Below are positions 23,096-34,298 of a stretch of 64,000 nucleotides of DNA, one piece after another (positions within the stretch are counted from its first letter, which is position 1; each line of letters opens with the position of its first letter). The stretch covers positions 372,001 to 436,000 of the forward strand of contig JABYQU010000012.1 in NCBI GenBank assembly GCA_022264855.1, written 5' to 3'. Source of the DNA: Lenzites betulinus (lineage: Eukaryota > Basidiomycota > Agaricomycetes > Polyporales > Polyporaceae). The notes below the pieces were generated by a model, which did no database searches, had not been told where the DNA came from, and saw only the letters and a program-made list of their open reading frames with translations. A program made the position numbers and the translations under genes.

Positions 23096-25548
23096 ATGTC
23101 GCATCTACGCCGAAGTGCTCGTTTGGCGAAACCAGGTATGCAACTGCAGAGTCCATCGTCCTCTCGTCATCGCCGCCCGTACGCCTTGACGACGCCACGC
23201 CGTGGATCCGACCTTGGAACCCGGTGGCTCGTCGAGCGAACTGGGCGGCGGCGGCACGCGTCCCCGCATTCGAACGCCCTCGCTCACCACACGCATGTCG
23301 CAGGACCGGCCCCCGCTCGAAACCCGCCCGCAGGTATGTAGCACCTCGTCGTGCGCGCCGCCACGCCGCCCGTACGCCTTGACGACGCCACGCCGTGGAT
23401 CCGACCTTGGAACCCGGTGGCTCGTCGAGCGAACTGGGTGGCGGCGGCACGCGTCCCCGCAGTCGAACGCCCTCGCTCACCACACGCATGTCGCAGGACC
23501 GGCCCCCGCTCGAAACCCGCCCGCAGGTATGTAGCACCTCGTCGTGCGCGCCGCCACGCCGCCCGTACGCCTTGACGACGCCACGCCGTGGATCCGACCT
23601 TGGAACCCGGTGGCTCGTCGAGCGAACTGGGCGGCGGCACGCTCGTCGTCGAACGTCCTTGCTAATGAAACCGATCTCGCAGGGCAGGGATCCGCTCGAA
23701 ATGCCCCCTCCAAACAAGGTGTGTGCCCTCGCAACACCGTCCGCTGCCTCCCATTCTCCCTGGCGACGCCATTGCCCCGAGTAGTACTCACCGCAATGGG
23801 TAGGCACCGCACGGCTTGGGGAGTCCGACACTGGTACGCAGCGCTACCCGTGCTCGCGGTGGTGCGCGTGTCCTGATCGATATCTCGCTCGTTTTCTAGA
23901 GCCTCCTCAAGTAGTGTGCGACATACTTCGTTTAGATTACGATTTGACTCCACTGGCCGACGCAGCGGCCGCACGCTTCTCCACGCCTGATCCTCAAGAC
24001 GCGGAAATGGCAGGCGATGATTTCGACCTCGATCACGAAGAGGATGCCCCCTGGCCGGATGCCCTCGATACCAGCATCCAAGCCTCCGCATCAGTCATCG
24101 GGGCTACTACGCCGTCCTCGTCGAGAAGTCATACAGCCCCCCCTGCGGTCACCCCCCCCGAGCCAATGTCTCGTGCAAGGCGCGATAAGTTTCACTCCCA
24201 GCTGCGTCGCCGAGCTTTGCGCGAGCAGCTTCTAGGAGAGCAGGTGACGGGTCGGGTGGTCAAGGGAATCGCGAAAAAAAGACTTGCGCAGGGTAGGGTT
24301 CTCAGGCTGTCTGACTTGGATCTAGGTCAACGGCCTTCTGGAGACGGTGCGTCAAGCAATTCCCGTGCTCAATTTCCGCTCTCTCGAGTTGGCGACGGGG
24401 CTGGTTTTACCAGCAAGCCCATTCCTCGAACGGGGAAGAAGCCGCCACCCCCCGGAACCAAGAGGCAGGAGAAGCCACTTCTAAGCAAGGAGGACGCGTT
24501 GAATCTGGGCTTCGACTATCTGAAATGGGACGGCAAGTCAGTATACATGTCAACATGCTCGTCGTGCACACGCTCACCCCCTATTTCTAATGACAATCCA
24601 GGCGGAGCATTCCCATTACCGACAAGAACGACCGCATCTTCATGGTGCTCGTAGGGCAACCTCAGGACGCGAACTGGGAGCATGTCAATCACGAGGTTGG
24701 AAGGGCCTTCGACGACGCACGGGTGCGCTTCGAGTTCGAACCGGAGCAGGTTGATCATCGGCGCGGGCCTTTTCCCGCATTTGCGACGGGCATTTCGTAC
24801 GGCGGTGGCCAAACCGTAAGCCTCCTGCTCAGCCTCCCCTGCCAATGCGAAGTACTCACTGTCCGATTAGCATCTCAAGAACCTCAATCAGAAGCCGCAG
24901 AACCAAGGAATCATTGACACCCTCCTCTCACACAAGTCCGTTCAACGCATCGCTGGTTTCGGCGACGGTATGTCTCCCCCCGGCCCCTAGCAGCTCGTTG
25001 TGCTAAGAACTTGAACCAAAACGATAGCGTCCATGAAATTGTTTGCGCCGCGACTGCATGCGTATTACTCGGAGACAATCGAAGGACTCAAACAAAGGCA
25101 TCCTGACCTGAAGATGAACTTTTCGAACAACGTCTTTGGATCTGCGACTTTCAACCTAGGCCCGCAGGTTACCACACGCGAACACGTCGACAACCTCAAC
25201 CTTCCATCAGGTTGGTGCGCCATCACTGCCATCGGGGATTATGATCCCACGGAGGGAGGGCATATAATCCTATGGGATCTCCATATGATCATCGAGTTCC
25301 CTCCCGGGGCACTGATTCTTCTGCCGTCCGCTATGCTCCGTCACTCCAACACGACCATCGGCGCGAACGAACGACGGTACTCGTTCACTCAATATTCTGC
25401 GGGCGGTTTATTCCGGTGGGTCGAATGCGGGTTCACCACGCAGGCGAATTTTCTCGCAAAGGGCAATAGGTTCAAGATGACCGGACGCGAACGATGGACA
25501 CAGGGCGTGCGGATGTATAGTACCTGGTCGGAGCTGTGTGAGCACTGA
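23096..25548 (+). CDS. 2-oxoglutarate/Fe(II) dioxygenase, TET/JBP-like candidate
   Basis: Eight exons (23096-23135, 23304-23333, 23497-23526, 23683-23718, 23900-24536, 24602-24815, 24871-24967, 25028-25548) encode 534 residues. The N-terminus is basic (MSHLRRSARLAKP), followed by a repeated GPAPARNPPA segment encoded by duplicated mini-exons. The middle is disordered and charged. The C-terminal catalytic domain shows a double-stranded beta-helix dioxygenase pattern: iron ligands H414 and D416 (REHVDN) and H467 (LRHSN), with R478 as the likely 2OG-binding residue, plus GGHIILWDL and FPPGALILLPS. Fungal members of this type have been grouped with TET/JBP nucleic-acid dioxygenases and reported beside Plavaka/KDZ transposons; the neighbour here is indeed a Plavaka transposase. 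Oxidation of 5-methylcytosine is possible but unproven. Confidence 0.82.
23176..23640 (+). repeat. 193-bp tandem repeat carrying a 30-nt mini-exon
   Basis: Two full copies start at 23176 and 23369, and a third, truncated copy starts at 23562 and fades near 23640. The period is exactly 193 bp. The copies are nearly identical, differing for instance at one base in the CGCA(T/G)TCGAACG block. Each full unit contains a 30-nt exon with its own acceptor (CATGTCGCAG) and donor (GTATGT). The third copy leads into a diverged 36-nt exon. Confidence 0.92.
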
Positions 25549-26118
25549 GAATATGTAGGCATTCTAGAGGAAGGTAAGTCATCCGAGTTTGTAAACCGGA
25601 CCGCTGCTTCAAGTTGAGAGGCCTTCGCTAGGGCTCAGGGCTGCCCTGGAGGGCGCTGCGATCGTGCGCGTATATATTGGCCGCGTAGCATCTGTCCTCC
25701 CGCAATACCTAATTGGAACCGGTCGACAAAGGGCCGATAGAGAACCGGTCAAAGAAGGTGAGCTCTCTCAATCCCGAAAGGTTGGAGGATCTCTCAACCA
25801 GTCTTCCCCAGGGCTTAGGGCTAAGTAGAGAGCTGCGAGCTGCGAGTGATACGTACGCCGTTAATCGACTGCGTAACCTTCATCATGTCACGCACGCCCA
25901 TCTCCACGCGACGTTCCACACTCGACCCCCCCCCCCCCCAACGCATGCTCACGCGGTAAGAATGAGGCAGTCAGCGGGATTGGGCGGACTAGGGGTACGT
26001 CAAGCTAAATACAGCATCTTTACACCATAGCACGTCGTAGGTCCTCGGTGGGTATATATTGAGCTGAGGTGGACCGAGGTCGTTGTGCAACGGTATCATC
26101 TCCAGCCGGCGTACTACG
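25549..26118. other. intergenic region
   Basis: 570 bp between the dioxygenase stop and the first Plavaka start. No gene. It has a homopolymer of at least 12 C near 25927-25940. I looked for a terminal inverted repeat pairing with 30733-31129 and found none. Confidence 0.5.
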
Positions 26119-26780
26119 ATGCCTGATCCTCCCGCTGCAGAGTCACGCCCCCCCCCTAACCTTGTCTGCCCGGTTCCTGGGTGTACAAAGCGCCTTCGTA
26201 ATCGCACTGGATATCACAAACATCTACGCGCTCGCCACCCCGAATGGCGCGCCAACCCGCTCCCCGTACTAATGGACCAATCTGCACCGGCGCATCCTTT
26301 CAACGCCGATCAAGCTGAGGGCGGCACTGCACCAGGTCAGTCCTGCATCCGAGATGGCTATTGAACGTCCCCCGTACTGACCGATATACCTCAAGACGAT
26401 CATTTTCTTCTTAGTTCAAGGCGCTTGTCCCGCCCCTCTTCGCGATCGTCGACCACCGAGTCTAGCTCTGAGTCTGGGGTCGCCTCAACGCATCGCTCGA
26501 ATAGCCCGGAGCCCGATAACGCCCATGATGGGATGGACGAAGCCCTCGAATTCGGACGCATGCCGTGTGTACCATCCTACTCGAACAATTACTGCAAATC
26601 GTACTAACGTAGGGGTTTATACTTGATCGCTGCCATTTACAGTGCACTAGAGGACGTATCAGACGACGACGCTGACGAGGATGAGACCAAAGATGAGCGC
26701 GAACCCTCGGACGACGACGAGGACGACAAGGACGACGAGGACGACGACGACGACGACGACGACGACGAGGACGAGGACGA

Positions 26781-26843
<63 letters not shown>

Positions 26844-26850
26844 CGACAAG

Positions 26851-26909
<59 letters not shown>

Positions 26910-26919
26910 GGACGATGGG

Positions 26920-26951
<32 letters not shown>

Positions 26952-27051
26952 GGACGACGACAGGGACGACGACGACGACGACGGGGACGACGACGACGAC
27001 GACGGGGACGATGGGGACGACGACGGGGACGATGGGGACGACGACGACGGG

Positions 27052-27104
<53 letters not shown>

Positions 27105-30100
27105 ACACGACGACGATGGAGGCGAAAAAGAGAGCGTATACAACCCCTTGGCTGAGGAACCCCGCTCAAGAGACGGTACGCTTAATGTTTCAATTTCGTT
27201 ATGCTGCTAATGCACTACGACCTCAGCCTCTCCCGCAACATTTCACCCGGCTTCTGCTGACGCAGAGGGATCTACCAACTTGAACTCGGCGGCCATTGCG
27301 CCCAATTCGTCTACCGCAACTATTGGGCACCCCAACGCCGAGCACAGCGGCATCTCGCAGACTACCGCGTCTCAAACGTCTACTGGCGACGTAGATCAAG
27401 GTGGCAACGCTCGGACCTCCGCACCTCAGGCAGCTCCACCCGCAGGTGGTAGAAGGGTTGTATTTCATCCTCGTATCGACGGTGAGTCCCGCCCATCCTT
27501 GATTACTAGTACCTATGCCACCGTTGGGACTCGTGATCTCTCGCTGACCTGAGTGCCTCCAGGTAAACCATGCGATAAGGATGGCGTGCTTCTCGAAAGG
27601 GATAACACCGACTCCGATGCCGCACGAAGCCCACAGCGTTCGGACACCGATTGGCATCCCTTCAAGGATCGCGTATCTTTCGAAACCGCCGATCTTCTCT
27701 ATCGCAAGGAGCAAATGAGCGCAGGCAACATCGATGCTCTTCTTGAGCTGTGGGGGGCGTCGATGCTCCCTCACCAAGACGTTGCCCCCTTCCGGAACAG
27801 TACCGATCTGTACCAAACCATCGACTCTGCTCATGTCGGGTCCGTCAGATGGCAATCGTTCGAAGTTAGCTTCTCCCGCGCGGCGCAGCCCTCAGGCAAT
27901 AGAGAGGTTCCTGCGTGGATGAACGCCTCTTACGACGTCTGGTACCGCGACGTCCGCGAGATCGCCAAAACCATCTTGGCCAACCCAGCGTTCACGAAGA
28001 GCATCGACTATGGCCCGGTGAAAGTCATCAACAAGGACGGACAACGAGAATACTGCAACTTTATGAGCGCAGACTGGGCTTGGGGACAGGCCGTATGTAC
28101 CGCCTGACTCCTCCGTTCGAATATGATCTTACTACTGTCTTCCAAAGGATACTATTTCGAACTACGCCAATAGCGATGGCGCTGCGTTTGTGCCCATCAT
28201 CCTCGGGAGCGACAAGACCACGGTATCCATCGCCACAGGCCAGAACGAGTACTACCCCCTGTACGCGTCCATCGGCAACATCCACAACACTACACGTCGG
28301 GCGCACGGGAGCGGCGTAGTTTTGGCAGGCTTCCTGGCTATACCAAAGAGTGAGTTATGCCATTAGTACCAATTGCATGAGCATGTGCATCTCTGAGACC
28401 GCCTCCCGTAGCACGCAGGAGATACAACGACGATCTGAAGTACCGCAAGTTTCGCCGGCAGCTATTCCACACCTCTCTTTCCAGGATCCTTCGCTCGCTC
28501 AAGCAGTACATGACCTCTCCAGATGTTGTGCTATGCGGCGACGGTCACCATCGCAAAGTGATCTACGGACTTGGACCATACATCGCGGACTATCCCGAAC
28601 AGACGCTCCTTACGTGTGTGGTTCAACACTGGTGCCCTATGTGAGCTACCGTTGTCCGTGAACCACCTTGACAATTACTCAAAACGTTCCGCAGTTGTAC
28701 CGCAAACAAAGATGATCTGGATGGCCCTGGGGCCCTGCTGCGTTCCCAAGAGCATACTGAGCTCATCGTCTCTGCGTACCAGCTCGGCGAACTATGGAAT
28801 GAGTACGGGATCGTCGGCGATATTGTAGTTCGTTGATCGTCATCCTAACGATACGATGTGCTCTTGTCTCACTCTGCGTCAATAATTTATAGCCTTTCAC
28901 CAACGATTTCCCGCGGGCCGACATACACGAGCTCATCGCTCCCGACATTCTCCATCAGCTCATAAAGGGTACTTTTAAGGATCATTTGGTGGCCTGGGTT
29001 GGCGATTACCTTGATGCAAAACATGGCAAGACGGCAGCGGCGGTAATTATGTCTGACATCGATCGTCGGTGAGCTAGCACTGGCAACGGCTGCGCCCTAA
29101 ATTTCGATGCATTATTAACGTCTAACCCGGCTTATAGCATCGCGATTGTTCCGCCCTTTAGCGGCCTGCGTCGGTTTCACGAAGGGAGGGGTTTCAAACA
29201 ATGGACTGGCGACGACTCGAAGGCGCTCATGAAGGTATGTCCACAAGTTCGACTGCTCGTTTAAATGTGTCGTTAATTGGAAGTACGTCTAGGTTTACCT
29301 CCCTGCAATCCACGGATACCTGCCACAACAGGCCGTCAGGGCGATCCGCAGGTTTCTCGAATTTTGCTACATCATTCGCGCTGAGGTACACACGCCACAG
29401 ACAATAGGGCGCATGGCCGAGTCTCTCCGCCGTTATCACCAAGACCGCGAAGTCTTTCGCATTCCTGGTGTCCGTCCAGGCGGATTTTCGCTCCCACGTC
29501 AACATTCTTGCACGCACTACGAGGATCGTATCTACGCATTCGCCGCGCCTAATGGCCTCTGCTCGTCGATCACGGAGTCTAAACACATAACGGCCGTAAA
29601 GGAACCGTGGCGTCGCTCAAATCGCTTTGAAGCATTAGGTCAAATGCTTTTGACTAACCAGCGGCTCGACAAGCTTGCCGCATGTCGTACTGATTTCCAA
29701 TCCCGCAAAATGCTAGAAGGGCGCTGCTTGCCTCCAATTCCGAGACCGAATCGACGAGGTAACGTCTGTGATGATAGATCTACCAGGCCAATCCTCTGAC
29801 CTTTTATGTCCTGGTACTCACTGCAGCGCCCGGTGAGGCCGGTACCTCTACAGCCTCAGAGCAAGTCGAGCTCGCCGGAGAGACAGCGAATTCGGCAGCT
29901 GCTGAACATCGCCCAGAGCCTGAGCCTCCCGCCAGCAACGCAGCTCGCGACGGCGACGGCTCCTCATCTGTCGTTACCATGTCTACTACACGACGTAAGT
30001 ATAAGTCGCCTGTTAGAAATTCAGCCTCTGAATGGTGACTGGTTGTATGTCACAGAAACCAATTACCCGCTCGATGCAACTGCTCTTGGTCGGCACATCA

Positions 30101-30732
30101 GCTGTCCAGAGCTTCCCGACTTGATACGTCGATTCTTATTCTATCAGCTGAATCCGCGGAGCACCATATCTGGTGCGAATCTGTCGCTCGAGGCCTGTCC
30201 CCCTTTCCACAATGAACGTATCCAGGTCTACCATTCTGCCCACGCAGAGTTCTATGCACCTAGCGATCCCTCCGGAACGACAGGGCGGCGGCAAGAGCTC
30301 ATTCGCGCCACCCCGTACTGGAGAAAGGTGGCTCCTCGCCACGACTGCGTATTTGTAAACCGGGACTCGACCCTCAAGGGACTGCTCGGTATGGATGTAG
30401 CGCGCATCAAACTTTTCTTTACCTTCCGATACAGGCGACGGCTTTATCCATGCGCCCTGGTCCACTGGTTTGCACGACAGGGGACGGCGCCGGACGACGA
30501 AACTGGAATGTGGATCGTGCAACGTCGTTATCACACGGACGGTACTACCCCCTTCACCTCTGTAATCCATCTCAGCACCATCGTTCGCGCAGCCCATCTC
30601 ATAGGCGTTTGTAGCGAGGACTATAGGGTCGGAGAGGACGAGTTTGAGCATACGTCGCTTGACAGATTCGATCGCTTTTATGTTAACAAATTCGCTGATC
30701 ACCATGCCTTCAGTTTACTGGACTTTGAATAG
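26119..30732 (+). CDS. Plavaka-type transposase A (CACTA superfamily)
   Basis: A multi-exon transposase starting MPDPPAAE and ending [15 protein letters not shown]. Domains in order: an N-terminal zinc finger (CPVPGC, then HKHLRARH, a C-x4-C...H-x5-H pattern); a disordered linker with the poly-Asp tract; the Plavaka core beginning [59 protein letters not shown]; the [16 protein letters not shown] block; [42 protein letters not shown]; and a C-terminal [12 protein letters not shown]...[21 protein letters not shown] block. Aspartates in GSDKT and APDILHQ are candidate metal ligands of the RNase H-like fold. All core junctions I checked keep frame, so the copy may be intact. Exon boundaries in the linker (26340-27250) are uncertain. 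Confidence 0.85.
26709..27117 (+). repeat. GAC/GAG trinucleotide tract encoding poly-Asp/Glu
   Basis: About 410 bp of almost pure GAC codons with interspersed GAG, GGG, GAT and AAG. A central (GAGGAC) hexamer block encodes alternating Glu-Asp. It is read in frame as a long acidic run in the transposase linker. Confidence 0.95.
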
Positions 30733-31129
30733 TCGCCTAAGCTCACTATTAGACACCCTGTAGACATCATGATAACACCTCCTGCGAGCTAACTCCATGC
30801 GTCCGCCTCCTCCTTTCTCGTGATCTTACTACTACTAATACTACTATATAGCACTAGTACTCAAAGGCATGTCCATTAATAAGTACTGAACGCGAATACT
30901 AGTAGTAGGACTAACTTGAATAGCTTGCAGTTCTAAGAAGCTTCGGCTAGTAGTGACTACGGTTCCGAATAACATCCCGCTAGAAATTTGACGTCGCCGT
31001 CCCACTTGGACTCGACCCCGAAGGTCAGGATTTGCTGCCACTAGCACCACAGGCATCGCGTTAACGACATCTCAGAGCCCCTCCTAACGTTCTCCAAGGC
31101 GTTCACATTCTGTCTCACTGGCAGCCGCA
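30733..31129. other. intergenic region
   Basis: 397 bp between transposase A and the RNase III-like gene. No gene. Several CTAGTA/TACTAG-rich motifs (TACTACTACTAATACTACT, GCACTAGTACTC, ACTAGTAGTAG) cluster at 30820-30910 and could include the transposon terminus. Confidence 0.45.
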
Positions 31130-32571
31130 ATGGAACCTGATCTAGTACCTCCTGCTCCCAAAATCGACGGCGAAGCTATGCTGGAGGTCTTTGTGGATCG
31201 CTCGATAGAATACCCTACTGTATTCAACAATGACTCCACAATCTATGGCGGCCGACAACGACTAGCAGCACTGGGCGGCAGGGTCCTCGAAGCAGTTTAC
31301 ACCGACGTACTCTTTTGCAAGCGGCCCATGCTTGGAGCAGATGTGCTAGATGCAAGTCCCACCAGCGAGGCGATTGTGAAGCGAACCCATGCTAATGATA
31401 TGCATTTCTTGCAGCATATTGAAGACGGCTTGCAGGAGGCGGTGACCACATGGGTCTCCCACTACGGATGGGTAGACAAGGTGCGCCGTTTACTGTCTAT
31501 CGATTTTGGCTCCCCAAAGGTACGCCTACGAGCCCCTCTAGTATCTACGTCGTACCTACACAGAATTCACAACTCCACAGGAAATCCGTGGCCTTTTCAA
31601 CTCCTACGTTGGAGCAGTCTACGCGGGAGAGGGCTACGAGGCCGTCCGGACTTGGATTGAATGCCTAGTCAATCTCCAGGCTCAACAGTCAGACCACTCG
31701 AAGCTTTCGCAAGAGCTGGAGTACGCGCGAGTAAAGATGGAGACCGTGATGGGGCTAACCCAGTGGGAACCGGCTCCAGTACAGATGCGGCCCTCTCCGC
31801 CACCACGACCGACTAGCGCGCCCCCTCCGCTTCCGCCAACCTCCTTGCCCCCTTCGCCTCCACCACCGCCGACAAGTATTCCCCCTCCGCTGCCACCACC
31901 GCCGACAAGTATCCCCCCTCCGCTGCCACCACCGCCGACAAGTATCCCCCCTCCGCTGCCACCACCGACCTGCGGGCCCCCTCTGTCGTCGCCGATTGCT
32001 GGCGGGTGTCCTCCGAGTCTACCGCTACCCATGATCGGTAGGTGCTCCAGTCTGCCGCCATCCATGATCCGAGTCGGCGGGTGCCCTCCACCGCCGCCCA
32101 TGATTGGCGGGTGTTCGCTATCGCCACCCATGATCGGTATGCCCCCTCCTCCGCCTATGTTCAGCCCACTTGCTCCTCCTCAGCAGCACTTCGCATTCTT
32201 CCCACCGTTTGAGTACCGGGCACACGCGCAGCCGCATCCTGCGTTCACCCCCCCCTTCAAACCATCTCCTCCCGTGCAGGCGCAACCCGGGCTGCTCGCC
32301 TTGTTCCACCAGACGGCCGCGCAACGTCACCTCGAAATCAGCTATATCCCACAATTCTCGGGACCTGCTCACGCCGGCAAATGGACTATGACATGTATTG
32401 GTGAGCCTACTAGTAGGTATTCTTTGTTTGCCAGTAATCGCTAACCAGGTACGCGTCGCAGTCAACGGGGTCGAAAAGGGCCGGGGTGTAGCTACAAGCA
32501 AGCAGCTCGCCAAGGAGGAGGCTGCTCGACAGGCTCACCACGCAATGGGCTGGCCCACGCCTTGTGAGTGA
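31130..32571 (+). CDS. RNase III-like / dsRNA-binding domain protein, catalytically degenerate
   Basis: Three exons (31130-31519, 31581-32400, 32462-32571) encode 439 residues. Residues 1-165 follow the RNase III fold pattern (GEAMLEVFVDRSI, then RLAALGGRVLEAVYTDVLF, and EIRGLFNSYVGAVYAGEGY). However, the signature normally reading ERLEFLGDAVL has lost its acidic metal ligands. Residues 210-350 are a proline-rich linker with 33-bp tandem repeats. Residues about 357-430 form a dsRBD (LFHQTAAQRHLEISYIPQ, KWTMTCIVNG, GVATSKQLAKEEAARQAHHAMGW). The likely role is binding, not cutting, double-stranded RNA. Such genes are expanded in polypores. A donor-like GTGAGT overlaps the stop, so a further 3' exon is possible. 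Confidence 0.78.
31858..31970 (+). repeat. 33-bp tandem repeats encoding PPPPTSIPPPL
   Basis: Three adjacent copies of a 33-bp unit (CCACCACCGCCGACAAGTAT followed by a C-rich CTCCGCTG end) encode PPPPTSIPPPL in the proline-rich linker of the dsRBD protein. Confidence 0.9.
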
Positions 32572-34298
32572 CCGTCCCATCGTTTTACAAATGCTGAAAA
32601 CTAATGGACCACATGAGGTTATTGATGTAAATGATGGCTCATTGCCGGGACTTGTCTTCGTGAATACCTCGGGGGTACTATTCACGAGGACCAGTCTGCG
32701 GTTGTAACTGCATATCTCCCGGTTGCCGACCACGAATGTTGATCTCCAGCCTATGATCACCACCGGTGCCCTCACATTGGTGTAAGGAGATCGCCGCCAG
32801 CCTGAGTGCACATCCCCGCTGTATCTATTCCTTGCTATATCTCACGCTATTCATCCCTGCCAGACAAGTATTAGCCGTAGGTCATGTTCAGTACCATCCT
32901 ACTATCGGGATCGGCGTGTTGTGCTCTACACGGCCAGTCCGTGACGGTACGTCTCTCGTTTCCTACAACTATGGTCGGAGCAACCGTGGCCTGCTAGTGT
33001 AGCGGGTACTCATTGGCAACGGTACGTCAAACACCCTGACGCCTACATCTCCAGCGCCGCTCTAGGTATGTCACGGTCTCGTTTGCAACGTCAGTAAGTA
33101 CTGGTCCAAAAGACACGCAGGGTCGCCGGCGGCAAGCTCCTGTTTTCAAGGGCTATGCGGCCGCTTGCACTGACTCAGTCTCAGGCTGGTGTGACATATT
33201 CAATTGTGTTCGCGTTCTCCGCCGGCTCGGGCCTGACAGCTATTCGTTGGTAGGTTTAAGTTGAGCGTCCTTTGCATTCAAACCCCTTCATGAGACATTT
33301 GCCGCAGCCAAACGGCGACGACTTGTACACAGGTAATGTATCTAACCCCGACATGATCCATTCGCCTTGCCTCCGATGACATCAATCGGTATGATCAGTC
33401 CTCCTTTGCTCAACTGATAACGATGTCGTTATCCACTCAAAAGTAAGTAGCTAATAGTAGGTTTCTGAACAGACTGCGTCGTTTTGCTGATCTGCGTACA
33501 TCTGCGCGATGAGTTGGGTCTGACATAGCCGATGGCTAACCGTGAGTTTGAGGCTCTGCGCCGCTGCGACCGGTCTGGCCGACTGCCGCGGAACCGAACC
33601 GCTCTGATGGTTACTGCTCACCCGGGCGAGCGCCGAATACTCGTCAGACCCAGAAATAAGGCATTTGATCTGCAGTTCGGGGGCGACTGACCCGGATCCG
33701 TAGTGCTCTGACTGAGTTTGGTGTGCTGCCATGTCTGGCCGTGTGAACCGGCAGGAGCGGCAGAGCTCTACGGAATCAGACAGAGTAGCGCAGATAAGCT
33801 CGAGATTTCCTGATGAAGGGATGTACAGTCCTGAGGCGTTCTCAGCTCTCCGCGTTCTCTGCATATGCTCTCGTATGTTCAACGGTTAACAGACGACCTG
33901 TCATCGACATCTCCGGCCAGAGCTCGCGACGGCGCACATGAGGCGCGGGCTGGCTGCGCACGCGCCGGTGCTTCCGATTAGATCTGCAGCAGATCTGACT
34001 TTCGCCCAAGATAGTTCCGTGAGGCCTCGCGACGAACGCATTGATCTGTGTACATACGCCGTGCAGTAGCGTCCTTATGCAATCGCGGTTCTCCTGATCT
34101 CTGAAGCTCCACAGCGTCGTCAGGCTTCGGTCGTTCCAGTTGTCGTCTCGAAACCTAGTAGGTCTCTGCTATCTCCAGTCTCGTGTTCTCCCCTTGCATA
34201 ACGGGTGCGAAGAAGTCTACAAGGTATACACTACCTTCAGAAGCACGTACCTTCGCAAGCCATAGGGAGCTATCAGTGCTATCCGAGAACCATCCGCC
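32572..34298. other. intergenic region, no recognisable gene
   Basis: 1.73 kb. Several short frames exist on both strands (for example minus 33451-33882, 143 codons), but none resembles a family or has convincing splice partners. A CTCACCCGGGCGAGCG motif near 33617 recurs at 59211, the only repeat link I noticed. Confidence 0.5.

Noticed and set aside
23176..23640. CRISPR-like array
   Set aside because: Units are directly adjacent 193-bp tandem copies without spacers, in a eukaryotic gene.
22758..23831. Minus-strand frame of 357 codons across the 193-bp repeats
   Set aside because: It is antisense to the dioxygenase exons and introns and repeats only because the DNA does.
26637..27143. Long minus- and plus-strand frames encoding poly-Ser, poly-Val, poly-Arg or poly-Thr
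   Set aside because: They are other-frame readings of the GAC/GAG tract; only the Asp/Glu frame connects to the transposase.
25549..31129. Terminal inverted repeats of Plavaka element A
   Set aside because: No pairing terminal sequences could be found in the flanks, so only the coding region is annotated.
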